Of a stretch of DNA of 6,772 nucleotides, positions 1-6,203 are shown one piece after another. The position numbers and the translations under genes were made by a program. The notes under the pieces are model-generated. The model did no database searches and had not been told where the DNA came from. It was given only the letters and a program-made list of their open reading frames with translations. The stretch is from Prevotellaceae bacterium. GTDB taxonomy: Bacteria; Bacteroidota; Bacteroidia; Bacteroidales; UBA932. The stretch is from contig JAITHX010000135.1 in the NCBI GenBank assembly GCA_031279735.1, forward strand, positions 1 to 6,772, written 5' to 3'. How positions within the stretch are numbered: the first letter of the stretch is position 1; each line of letters opens with the position of its first letter.

Positions 1-53
1 CAAAGGACGCGAAGCCCTTGCGCCCTTTGCGAAGCCTTTGCGCCCCTTGCGTT
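1..53. repeat. GC-rich 20-nt tandem repeat
   Basis: Two adjacent 20-nt units at 9-28 and 29-48 match at 18 of 20 positions. Both begin GCGAAGCC and contain TTGCGCCC. A partial third unit (GCG) follows at 49-51. Within each unit there is a looser period of about 10 nt (C-rich, then TTGC, then G-rich). No reading frame of note crosses it. It appears to be an intergenic dispersed or tandem repeat that may continue left of the window. Function is unknown. Confidence 0.6.
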
Positions 54-60
54 ACAAAAA

Positions 61-75
61 CACCGCAACGCGGTG
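61..75. other. Short perfect hairpin flanked by A tracts
   Basis: CACCGC (61-66) and GCGGTG (70-75) form a perfect 6-bp stem with a 3-nt loop. Five A residues precede it (56-60) and six follow (76-81). Read on the minus strand the stem is followed by a T tract, the shape of a weak intrinsic terminator, but no minus-strand gene lies to its right to be terminated. Its role is therefore unclear. Confidence 0.4.
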
Positions 76-103
76 AAAAAACACGCAAACTTTTTCCACA
101 CAA

Positions 104-215
104 TTCCCAGTAGAACCAAAAATTAAGAATTGCCTGACGGAAAGTCGGACAGTTCATTTCTCCCTGCGTCCGTCAGGTCATTCTTAATTCTTAATTCTTA
201 ATTTTTAATTCGTAA
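104..215 (+). repeat. Modular heptamer repeat element, copy A
   Basis: The element starts with the 14-nt head TTCCCAGTAGAACC (104-117). It then has one AATTAAG heptamer (121-127), a core opening with GCCTGACGG (132-140), the 11-nt block CGTCCGTCAGG (167-177), and five heptamers of the form TTCTTAA, TTTTTAA or TTCGTAA (181-215). CCTGACGG (133-140) pairs with CCGTCAGG (170-177), and the flanking AATTAAGAAT (121-130) pairs with ATTCTTAATT (180-189), giving an imperfect stem-loop with a 29-nt loop. The head, the 11-nt block and the heptamer tail recur in the same order but opposite orientation at 6599-6772. There is no coding capacity and no terminal inverted repeat, so it is a non-coding interspersed element of unknown function. 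Confidence 0.7.
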
Positions 216-266
216 ATCAACCGAACCGAAAAACAATATCGGGCGAGCGGTGTTGTTAAGGCGGCG

Positions 267-350
267 TTTTCCGGGTATGGAAAAAACTGTGCTGTTTAAT
301 TGTGCTGTTTAAGAATATAAAATTTAACTTTGCGAAGTCTAAGAATATAA
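267..350 (+). promoter_or_regulatory. Repeat-rich upstream region of the repeat-protein gene
   Basis: Three small repeats surround the predicted promoter. TTTTCC (267-272) and GGAAAA (279-284) form a 6-bp inverted repeat with a 6-nt spacer. TGTGCTGTTTAA occurs twice almost end to end (288-299 and 301-312). TAAGAATATAA occurs twice exactly 30 nt apart (310-320 and 340-350), one copy on each side of the -7 box. Any of these could bind a regulator, but that is inference; short duplications also arise by slippage. Confidence 0.35.
300..332 (+). promoter_or_regulatory. Putative Bacteroidota promoter (-33/-7) for the repeat-protein gene
   Basis: TAACTTTG at 325-332 matches the Bacteroidota -7 consensus TAnnTTTG exactly. 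A TTG at 300-302, preceded by AT, could serve as the -33 element, with a 22-nt spacer slightly longer than usual. Transcription would begin about 7 nt downstream, giving a leader of roughly 20-25 nt before the ATG at 363. The same octamer followed by CG occurs in front of ilvE. Confidence 0.5.
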
Positions 351-362
351 TGACCTCTAAAA

Positions 363-2405
363 ATGAAAAGATTAACGGTAATGGTTGCCGCATGTGCAAC
401 ATTGACACTAATGGTTTATTGTCAAAACAATCACAAATCCGCGACAGAGCCTGTCCGGATCAGCGGAACAGTCGGCGAAAGCGCCGATGTTTTCCCTAAA
501 TACTGTCAGCATTTCGATTCGAGCGACGCGGCGGACGATATAGAATTGCGTTCGATTGCCGTTGCGGGCGGCGATGTTTATGTTGCCGGCACGGAATATA
601 ACGGATCGCGCGCGGTGGCGAAATACTGGAAAAACGGGCGGGAGACGATTCTTTCGGATGTTTCCCGTCCTGCTTACGCTTATTCGATCGCCTTGTCGGG
701 CGATGATATCTATGTGGCGGGCAGCGAGACCGAATTGCTGAAAAGTTATGCGGTGTACTGGAGAAACGGGCGGCTGGTGACTCTCACGGACGGCGAGCAT
801 CCGGCGGCAGTGTATTCCATAGCCGTTGCCGGCGGTTCGGTTTATGCTGCCGGCTACGAGAGCAACGGCGCCAGCAGGGTAGCCCGAATCTGGCGCAATG
901 GCGTGCCGCGATCGCTGACCGACGGGAAGCGGCACGCCTGCATCAATGCGATAACCGTTGCGGGCAACGATGTGTATGCGGCGGGGTTCGAGAACGACGG
1001 GGAGCGCGATGTTGCCAAATACTGGAAGAACGGCAAGGAGACGAAGCTGTCCGACGCTTCGTCGGGAAGCACTTGCGCGATGGCTATTGCGGTTGATGGC
1101 GGCGATGTGCACGCGGCGGGTTTCGAGATTATCGCCGGACGCTATATCGCGAAGTACTGGAAGAACGGGGCGGAGGTGCGCCTGACCGGAGCGTCGAAGA
1201 AGACGGCAGCTTACGGGGTGTGCGTTTCGGACGGCGATGTGTATCTGACGGGTACCGAATGGGCGGACGGCGAAAACCGGATTGCGGTGATGTGGAAGAA
1301 CGGAGTGAGGACTGCTATTTCCGACGGCGCGAGATGGTCCGAGGCGCGGGCAATAGCGGTGTCCGACGGCGCGGTTTGCGTGGCGGGCTTCGAGATGTCG
1401 GCGTCGTCGTATGTGGGGACGTACTGGAAGGACGGGGTCGCGACTACGATTTCGGGCGCGTCGAGGGATGCGGGCTGTCACGCGATAGCGATTGCCGACG
1501 GAAATGTTTATGTGGCAGGCTACGAGTACAACGGGATTCACGCTGTGGCGAAGTTCTGGAAAAACGGTTTGTCGGCTACGCTGCTGAACGGCTATTATTC
1601 GTCGGCAAACGCCATAGCCGCAAAGGGCGAAGATGTTTATGCCGCAGGCAACATTCGTCCCGAAACGGACAATATGATAGCCGCCTTCTGGAAGAACGGG
1701 GAGATGAAGATGCTTTCCGACGGGTCGAGCAACAGCGAAGCACATTCGATAGCAGTGTCGGACGGGGCGATACACGTGGTTGGATTCGAGTTCAACGGAA
1801 CGAAATCCGTCGCCAAGCACTGGAAAAACGGACACGGGACAGACCTCACCGACGGGGCGAGGAACGCGGGCGCGTATTCGGTGTTCGTGAGCGGCGACGA
1901 TGTTTATGTGGCTGGATTCGAGAACAACACGGTTCGTCACGTGGCGAAGTACTGGAAAAACGGAGCGGTGCGGGCAATTACCGACGGGACTAAGGATGCA
2001 GTGGCATATTCGATAACTGTGGTCGAGGGGAATATCTATGTGGCGGGCTACGAAACCCACAGGGAACTCAAGGTGGCGAAGTACTGGAGAAACGGCGTCG
2101 CGACGGTGCTGTCGGACGGCACCCGGCACGCCTACGCGAGTTCGATAGCCGTGTCGGGCAACGATGTGTATGCTGTGGGCTGCGAGGAGACCGACGGCAT
2201 TTCGGCGGCGAAGTGCTGGAAAAACGGAGCGGAGACGTCGCTCACGTCGGGGCGTCATTCGGGATACGCGACTTCCGTGACTGTTGCGGGCGGCGACGTT
2301 TATATAGCGGGCTACGAACACAACGGGAAAAAGTATGTGGCGAAGTACTGGAAAAACGGGACGGAGGTTCGACTCACCAATACGGACAATCTTTATGCAC
2401 TCTGA
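363..2405 (+). CDS. Exported 14-unit WKNG-repeat protein, probable beta-propeller
   Basis: This 680-residue protein has a short basic N terminus (MKR), a hydrophobic stretch at residues 4-20 and a polar linker to about residue 63. The rest is 14 tandem units of 43-45 residues (units start at 64, 108, 152, 196, 241, 285, 330, 374, 417, 462, 506, 550, 594 and 638). A typical unit reads SIAVSGxDVYVAGYE, variable loop, VAKYWKNG, then xxTxLSDG. All 14 keep W-[K/R]-[N/D]-G: ten WKNG, three WRNG, one WKDG. Unit length and alternating hydrophobic strands suit four-stranded propeller blades, and 14 could make two seven-bladed propellers. The pattern recalls HAF-type extracellular repeats, from memory and unverified. 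The N terminus suggests export, perhaps as a lipoprotein: VAAC at 8-11 fits a lipobox but leaves a very short signal, while C20 has a poor one (MVY). No catalytic motif is visible and the ligand is unknown. The start at 363 is chosen because it gives the signal-like N terminus just downstream of the promoter. Confidence 0.85.
   Translation: MKRLTVMVAACATLTLMVYCQNNHKSATEPVRISGTVGESADVFPKYCQHFDSSDAADDIELRSIAVAGGDVYVAGTEYNGSRAVAKYWKNGRETILSDVSRPAYAYSIALSGDDIYVAGSETELLKSYAVYWRNGRLVTLTDGEHPAAVYSIAVAGGSVYAAGYESNGASRVARIWRNGVPRSLTDGKRHACINAITVAGNDVYAAGFENDGERDVAKYWKNGKETKLSDASSGSTCAMAIAVDGGDVHAAGFEIIAGRYIAKYWKNGAEVRLTGASKKTAAYGVCVSDGDVYLTGTEWADGENRIAVMWKNGVRTAISDGARWSEARAIAVSDGAVCVAGFEMSASSYVGTYWKDGVATTISGASRDAGCHAIAIADGNVYVAGYEYNGIHAVAKFWKNGLSATLLNGYYSSANAIAAKGEDVYAAGNIRPETDNMIAAFWKNGEMKMLSDGSSNSEAHSIAVSDGAIHVVGFEFNGTKSVAKHWKNGHGTDLTDGARNAGAYSVFVSGDDVYVAGFENNTVRHVAKYWKNGAVRAITDGTKDAVAYSITVVEGNIYVAGYETHRELKVAKYWRNGVATVLSDGTRHAYASSIAVSGNDVYAVGCEETDGISAAKCWKNGAETSLTSGRHSGYATSVTVAGGDVYIAGYEHNGKKYVAKYWKNGTEVRLTNTDNLYAL
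552..2402 (+). repeat. 14 tandem coding repeats of about 132 bp
   Basis: The DNA encoding residues 64-680 is a tandem array with a basic period of 132 bp (129-135 bp in some units). A 23-nt core coding VAKYWKNG is identical at 1941-1963 and 2337-2359, exactly three periods apart, and differs by one base at 2073-2095, exactly one period after the first. Units 11-14 are closest to one another in this core, while units 2, 6 and 9 are the most divergent. The array may be able to gain or lose units by recombination. Confidence 0.8.
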
Positions 2406-2460
2406 GAGCTTATCCGTTGAAAAAGAATAGAATCGGACGGCACAATCTTTGCAGGGCGAA

Positions 2461-2478
2461 TTTTTTCGCGCGAAAAAA
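2461..2478. repeat. Perfect 18-bp palindrome between the repeat gene and ilvE
   Basis: TTTTTTCGCGCGAAAAAA is its own reverse complement. It lies 56 bp after the repeat-protein stop codon and upstream of the predicted ilvE promoter. As RNA it could form a 7-bp stem with a GCGC loop, but no T tract follows, so it is not a standard intrinsic terminator. It could be a weak transcript end, a protein-binding site or chance. Confidence 0.45.
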
Positions 2479-2486
2479 CATTGAAC

Positions 2487-2520
2487 GTTATGGATAATGC
2501 GGAATATTTCCATAACTTTG
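2487..2520 (+). promoter_or_regulatory. Putative ilvE-operon promoter overlapped by a dyad
   Basis: TAACTTTG at 2513-2520 exactly matches the Bacteroidota -7 box TAnnTTTG, 64 nt before the ilvE ATG. No good -33 TTG stands at the usual spacing; the nearest, at 2481-2483, is 29 nt away. GTTATGGA (2487-2494) and TCCATAAC (2509-2516) form a perfect 8-bp inverted repeat with a 14-nt spacer, and the right half overlaps the first half of the -7 box. A regulator bound there would block RNA polymerase. The missing -33 box could mean a factor-dependent promoter. The promoter match is seen; the operator role is inferred. Confidence 0.45.
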
Positions 2521-2584
2521 CGTGCTGATTTTTTTAGGTCAGGACACTGAAATTTAGTTATAATATAAGGTACAAGACAAGACA

Positions 2585-3601
2585 ATGAAAACAATACCCG
2601 AAGAATGGAGCAGACTGTCGTTTGCGTATTACCCGACCGATTATAACGTTCGCTGCTATTATCGCGACGGAAAGTGGGGCGCGGTCGAAACATCCTCTTC
2701 CGAACACATAGTGATGCACATAAGCGCCACCGCTCTGCACTACGGACAGGAGATTTTCGAGGGTCTCAAAGCGTTTCGCGGAAAGGACGGAAGAGTAAGA
2801 ATCTTTCGCTGGAAGGAGAATCACGAGCGAATGAATTTCTCGGCGCGCGGCATACTCGTTCCCGAAGTGCCGGAAGCGATATTCGAAGAGGCTTTGCGGA
2901 GAGTAATAGAATTGAACGCGGACTACGTGCCTCCCTACGGAACCGGCGCCTCGCTTTATATCCGTCCGCTGCTCATAGGCACGGGCGCAAGACTGGGAGT
3001 TGCGCCGGCCGACGAATTTCTGTTTGTCATATTCGTCAGCCCTGTGGGTCCGTATTTCCCCACAGGATTCAAATGCGTTGACGTGAAACTTGTGCGCGAT
3101 GTGGATCGCGCCGCCACTCTTGGCACGGGACGCTACAAGATAGGGGGCAACTACGCGGCGTCGCTCGTGTCGGGCGCGCAGGCATACAGCGAAGGCTTCA
3201 AAATGGCGCTCTATCTCGACGCGAAGGAAAAGAAGTATATCGACGAGTGCGGTCCCGCGAACTTTTTCGGAATCAGGGAAAACACCTACGTTACGCCCGA
3301 TTCGGAATCCATACTCAGATCAATCACCAACATGAGCCTTCGCGCTCTGGCGGAAGACATGGGAATGACGGTCGAACGCCGCAAGGTGCCGGTCGAAGAA
3401 CTCTCGACGTTTTCGGAAACGGGCGCGTGCGGAACCGCCGCCGTGATTACCCCGATAAAAAGCATTCACGACAAGGAAATGAACGCGATTTACAGGTATG
3501 GCGACGAACCGGGCGAAAAAAGCGTGACGCTGTACCGGAGACTGCAAGCCGTTCAGCTTGGCGACGCGGAGGATAAATTCGGCTGGGTAACCGTGTTATG
3601 A
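2585..3601 (+). CDS. ilvE: Branched-chain amino acid aminotransferase (group II)
   Basis: This 338-residue, PLP-dependent, fold-type IV cytoplasmic enzyme interconverts leucine, isoleucine and valine with their 2-oxo acids, using glutamate/2-oxoglutarate. Family landmarks run through its whole length: LHYGQEIFEGLKAFR (51-65), GTGASLYIRPLLIGTG (119-134), GRYKIGGNYAAS (182-193) with K185 as the likely Schiff-base lysine, DECGPANFFG (220-229), SILRSITNMSLRALAEDMG (242-260) and ETGACGTAAVITPI (278-291). The length is normal and no key residue seems lost; M250 stands where K is common in the SITNKS-like motif. The ATG at 2585 is supported by the full N-terminal domain and an A-rich leader. It is the first gene of a five-gene same-strand block, 33 bp before spt. 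Branched-chain oxo acids also prime iso-branched lipids, a possible but unproven link to the sphingolipid gene next door. Confidence 0.93.
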   Translation: MKTIPEEWSRLSFAYYPTDYNVRCYYRDGKWGAVETSSSEHIVMHISATALHYGQEIFEGLKAFRGKDGRVRIFRWKENHERMNFSARGILVPEVPEAIFEEALRRVIELNADYVPPYGTGASLYIRPLLIGTGARLGVAPADEFLFVIFVSPVGPYFPTGFKCVDVKLVRDVDRAATLGTGRYKIGGNYAASLVSGAQAYSEGFKMALYLDAKEKKYIDECGPANFFGIRENTYVTPDSESILRSITNMSLRALAEDMGMTVERRKVPVEELSTFSETGACGTAAVITPIKSIHDKEMNAIYRYGDEPGEKSVTLYRRLQAVQLGDAEDKFGWVTVL

Positions 3602-3634
3602 ATAAATTGAGTTAATTCAAATAAATCAAAGAAG

Positions 3635-4843
3635 ATGGAAAAAACTGATACCACTTATTTCAATGTGCTTAAGGACAAAACGTCGAAGTACAGCGAGCCG
3701 GACAAAATCAAAGCCGAAGGACATTATCCCTTTTTTCGCCCCATAGCTTCGGAACAGGACACCGAAGTCTATATCAACGGTCAGAAAGTTCTCATGTTCG
3801 GCTCGAACAGCTATATGGGCCTCACTTCGCACCCCAAAGTGAAGGAAGCCGCAATAAAGGCAATAGAAAAATACGGAACGGGCTGCGCCGGCTCGCGCTA
3901 TCTCAACGGCACGCTGGACATTCACGTGGAACTCGAACACAAACTCGCCGAATATGTGGAAAAGGACGCCGCAATTATCTACAGCACCGGATTTCAGTCG
4001 AACCTCGGTGCCATCCCCACCGTCATCGGACGAAACGACTACATTATCCTCGACGAACTCGACCATGCTTCGATCATCGAGGGCGCGCGCCTCTCGTTCG
4101 GCAAAACAATGAAGTACCGGCACAACGATCCCGAATCCCTCGAAAAGGTGCTCCGCTACTGCGAACCCGACCGACTTAAACTCATCGTTGCCGACGGAAT
4201 ATTCAGCATGGAGGGCGACATAGTGAACCTCCCCGACATAGTGACGCTCGCCGAAAAATACAACGCCAATATCATGGTGGACGACGCCCACAGCCTCGGC
4301 GTCATCGGAAAGCAGGGCAGCGGGGTGTCGTCGCACTTCGGACTGACCGACAAGGTGGACATCATCATGGGCACCTTCAGCAAGTCGCTGGCTTCGCTCG
4401 GCGGATTCCTCGCCGCCGACGAACGAACGATAAATTTCATCAAACATCAGTCGCGTTCGCTGATATTCAGCGCCAGCATGACGCCCTCGTCCACGGCGGC
4501 AGTGCTCGCCGCCCTCGAAATAATCAAAAGCGAACCCGAACGCATCGAGCATCTCTGGAACCTGACCCACTACTGCGCCAAGAGCTTCAAAGAACTCGGA
4601 TTCGACACCGGACACAGCGAAACGCCAATCATCCCCCTAATCATACGAAACAATTTCAAGACGTTTAAATTCACCGTGCGCCTCCTCGAAGAGGGACTGT
4701 TTGTGAATCCCGTAGTGTCGCCCGCCGTGAGCGAAGACATGACGCTGATTCGCTTCTCGCTCATGGCAACCCATACCTTCGACCAAGTGAACTTCGCAAT
4801 CGACAAAATAGCGAAGATAGCGCGCGAACTGAATGTCATCTGA
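3635..4843 (+). CDS. spt: Serine palmitoyltransferase (alpha-oxoamine synthase family)
   Basis: This 402-residue, PLP-dependent, fold-type I enzyme condenses L-serine with palmitoyl-CoA to 3-ketosphinganine, the first step of sphingolipid synthesis. Family features are GSNSYMGLTSHP (56-67), GTGCAGSRYLNGT (81-93), TGFQSNLGAI (118-127), LDHASIIEGARLS (142-154) with H144 stacking on the cofactor, VADGIFSMEGD (185-195), VDDAHSLG (215-222) with D216 and H219, and GTFSKSLASLGGF (246-258) with K250 as the PLP lysine. Glycine C-acetyltransferase (Kbl), BioF and 5-aminolevulinate synthase share these motifs. The call to serine palmitoyltransferase rests on overall similarity to the Bacteroidota type, including the YMGLTSHP and N-terminal YPFFRPI segments. 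Kbl is the main alternative. It lies 33 bp after ilvE and 48 bp before elbB, with a purine-rich AAAGAAG just before the ATG. No ceramide synthase or reductase gene is in the window. The coding strand is C-rich. Confidence 0.85.
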   Translation: MEKTDTTYFNVLKDKTSKYSEPDKIKAEGHYPFFRPIASEQDTEVYINGQKVLMFGSNSYMGLTSHPKVKEAAIKAIEKYGTGCAGSRYLNGTLDIHVELEHKLAEYVEKDAAIIYSTGFQSNLGAIPTVIGRNDYIILDELDHASIIEGARLSFGKTMKYRHNDPESLEKVLRYCEPDRLKLIVADGIFSMEGDIVNLPDIVTLAEKYNANIMVDDAHSLGVIGKQGSGVSSHFGLTDKVDIIMGTFSKSLASLGGFLAADERTINFIKHQSRSLIFSASMTPSSTAAVLAALEIIKSEPERIEHLWNLTHYCAKSFKELGFDTGHSETPIIPLIIRNNFKTFKFTVRLLEEGLFVNPVVSPAVSEDMTLIRFSLMATHTFDQVNFAIDKIAKIARELNVI

Positions 4844-4848
4844 CGTTT

Positions 4849-4872
4849 TTACACGTTTAATTACACGTTTAT
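4849..4872. repeat. 12-nt tandem duplication in the spt-elbB gap
   Basis: TTACACGTTTAA (4849-4860) is followed directly by TTACACGTTTAT (4861-4872), matching at 11 of 12 bases. It fills half of the 48-bp gap between spt and elbB and ends 19 bp before the elbB start. It could be a slippage product or a regulator site. There is no recognisable -7 box here, so a separate elbB promoter is not supported. Confidence 0.5.
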
Positions 4873-4891
4873 TACAAACAGAAAACAGAAA

Positions 4892-5542
4892 ATGAAACGA
4901 ATTGCAGTTATTTTATCGGGATGCGGAGTGTTCGACGGCTCGGAAATACACGAAACCGTGCTTCTGCTCCTCGCCGCGAAAAGAGCCGGATGCGACTGCA
5001 CGGTGTTCGCCCCCGATGCGGAACAAACGGAAACAGTGAATCATTCCACCGGCGCGCGGGTTGCCGAAACTCGCAACATCCTCGTCGAAGCAAACCGGAT
5101 AGCGCGAGGCGCAGCACGCAGTCTTGCCGAATTTGCGCCCGCCGAATACGACGCGCTAATCCTGCCCGGAGGATTCGGCGCAGTGAAGAATCTTTGCGAC
5201 TTCTATTATAAAGGAGCCGATTTCGCCGTTATCCCCGCACTGGAAAAGGCTCTGCTGGAAACCCACAGGCTGAATAAGCCCGTAGGCGCAACCTGCATCG
5301 CGCCCATTCTGCTGGCAAAAGTGTTCAAGGGCTGCAGAATCACCCTCGGCGCGCAAAGCGAATCCTCCGACGCAGCCGTGAAAATCGGAGCAGAACATGT
5401 TGTAGCCTCGCGCGACGAAACAGTTACGGACGAAACTTATCGCCTCGTCTCGACGCCAGCCTACATGTGCGCCGACGCCGACATATCGACCGTTGCCGCC
5501 GGAGCCGAAAACCTGATGCGGGAAATCCTGAAATTAGCCTGA
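4892..5542 (+). CDS. elbB: ElbB-type glyoxalase-like protein (DJ-1/PfpI superfamily)
   Basis: This 216-residue cytoplasmic protein belongs to the class I glutamine amidotransferase-like fold. Its length is essentially that of E. coli ElbB, also called the isoprenoid biosynthesis glyoxalase, which has reported glyoxalase activity and a loosely defined tie to isoprenoid synthesis. Family landmarks are VILSGCGVFDGSEIHE (6-21) with E18 as the likely conserved acid, CTVFAPD (36-42), ETRNILVEANRIARG (59-73), LILPGGFGAVKNL (89-101), GATCIAPILLAKVF (132-145) with C135 at the nucleophile elbow, GAEHV (166-170) and STPAYM (187-192). Nothing is truncated. The start follows an A-rich leader and the protein aligns from residue 1. 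The stop TGA shares its last base with the folE ATG, so translation of the two is probably coupled. The physiological substrate is not settled, even for the well-studied homologue. Confidence 0.9.
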   Translation: MKRIAVILSGCGVFDGSEIHETVLLLLAAKRAGCDCTVFAPDAEQTETVNHSTGARVAETRNILVEANRIARGAARSLAEFAPAEYDALILPGGFGAVKNLCDFYYKGADFAVIPALEKALLETHRLNKPVGATCIAPILLAKVFKGCRITLGAQSESSDAAVKIGAEHVVASRDETVTDETYRLVSTPAYMCADADISTVAAGAENLMREILKLA

Positions 5543-6159
5543 TGCAGATATTCAGCGACAGCGCCGGATACGAGAAAATCCTGCAACCCGAAAACATCGG
5601 AAAAACCGAACGCTTGGAAGCGCTCTACTCCCGCGTCATCGAAGAACTGGGCGAAAATCCCGCGCGCGAAGGTTTGCTGAAAACTCCGAAACGAATGGCC
5701 CGCACCATGCAGTTTCTCGTGCAAGGCTACGAAATAGACCCGGTGGCAATAATCAATTCGGCTAAATTCAAGGAGGAATACCAGCAGATGGTACTCGTGA
5801 AGGATATAGAAATGTACTCGCTGTGCGAACATCATCTCCTCCCGTTCTACGGAAAGGCGCACGTGGCATATATCCCCGACGGCTACATAACGGGACTGAG
5901 CAAGATAGCCCGCGTGGTCGATGCCTTCTCGCGCCGGCTTCAGGTGCAGGAACGGCTGACGCTCGAAATACGCGACTGTATTCGTCAAGCGCTGAAACCT
6001 CTTGGCGTGGCAGTAGTGATAGAGGCTGCCCACATGTGCATGCAGATTCGCGGAGTGCAGAAACAGGGCGCCACAACGGTGACCTCCGCCTTCACAGGCG
6101 TCTTCCTGAAAGATAATCGTACCCGAGAGGAATTTTTTCACCTTGCGGGAATCAAGTAA
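5542..6159 (+). CDS. folE: GTP cyclohydrolase I
   Basis: This 205-residue enzyme converts GTP to 7,8-dihydroneopterin triphosphate and formate, the entry step for folate and other pterins. It acts in the cytoplasm as a zinc-dependent homodecamer in its family. Motifs seen: EGLLKTPKRMA (43-53), YSLCEHHLLPFYGKAHVAYIP (92-112), GLSKIARVVDAFSRRLQVQERLT (118-140), EAAHMCMQIRGVQKQGATTVTSAF (161-184). Likely zinc ligands are C95, H98 and C166; the 71-residue gap from C95 to C166 equals that between C110 and C181 in the E. coli enzyme. An upstream in-frame ATG at 5467 would add 25 arginine-rich residues lying inside elbB. The start at 5542 is preferred because TGATG joins the elbB stop to it and the resulting length and N terminus are normal. 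This is the coupled fourth gene of the block; the next gene begins 44 bp downstream. Confidence 0.95.
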   Translation: MQIFSDSAGYEKILQPENIGKTERLEALYSRVIEELGENPAREGLLKTPKRMARTMQFLVQGYEIDPVAIINSAKFKEEYQQMVLVKDIEMYSLCEHHLLPFYGKAHVAYIPDGYITGLSKIARVVDAFSRRLQVQERLTLEIRDCIRQALKPLGVAVVIEAAHMCMQIRGVQKQGATTVTSAFTGVFLKDNRTREEFFHLAGIK

Positions 6160-6203
6160 ACATTCATTCAAATCAGTAAATATAAATTTAATTCACAACG
6201 AAA

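Noticed and set aside
53..81. Hairpin at 61-75 as an intrinsic terminator
   Set aside because: It would work only on the minus strand, where no gene lies to the right. On the + strand it is followed by A, not T.
302..499. A 65-codon + strand open frame overlapping the start of the repeat gene
   Set aside because: It begins upstream of the predicted -7 box, would be outside the transcript, and has no recognisable content.
1220..1993. A 257-codon + strand open frame inside the repeat gene
   Set aside because: It is a shifted frame of the repeats, very rich in R, G, C and E, with no independent start context.
2559..2564. TATAAT as a -10 box for ilvE
   Set aside because: The housekeeping sigma factor of Bacteroidota prefers TAnnTTTG, which is present exactly at 2513-2520. 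No -35-like hexamer accompanies this AT-rich site.
408..2693. A 761-codon open frame on the minus strand across the whole repeat gene
   Set aside because: It is the mirror of the repeat gene and runs into ilvE. Its translation is an R/H/P/V-rich periodic sequence with no domain, and its length follows from the repeated codons lacking antisense stops. The + strand frame has a signal-like start, a promoter and conserved blades.
3626..4615. A 329-codon open frame on the minus strand opposite spt
   Set aside because: It is antisense to clear, full-length catalytic motifs of serine palmitoyltransferase, and its translation resembles no protein family.
5467..5541. Upstream in-frame start for folE
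   Set aside because: It would add 25 arginine-rich residues coded inside elbB. The ATG at 5542 gives the usual family length and a TGATG junction.
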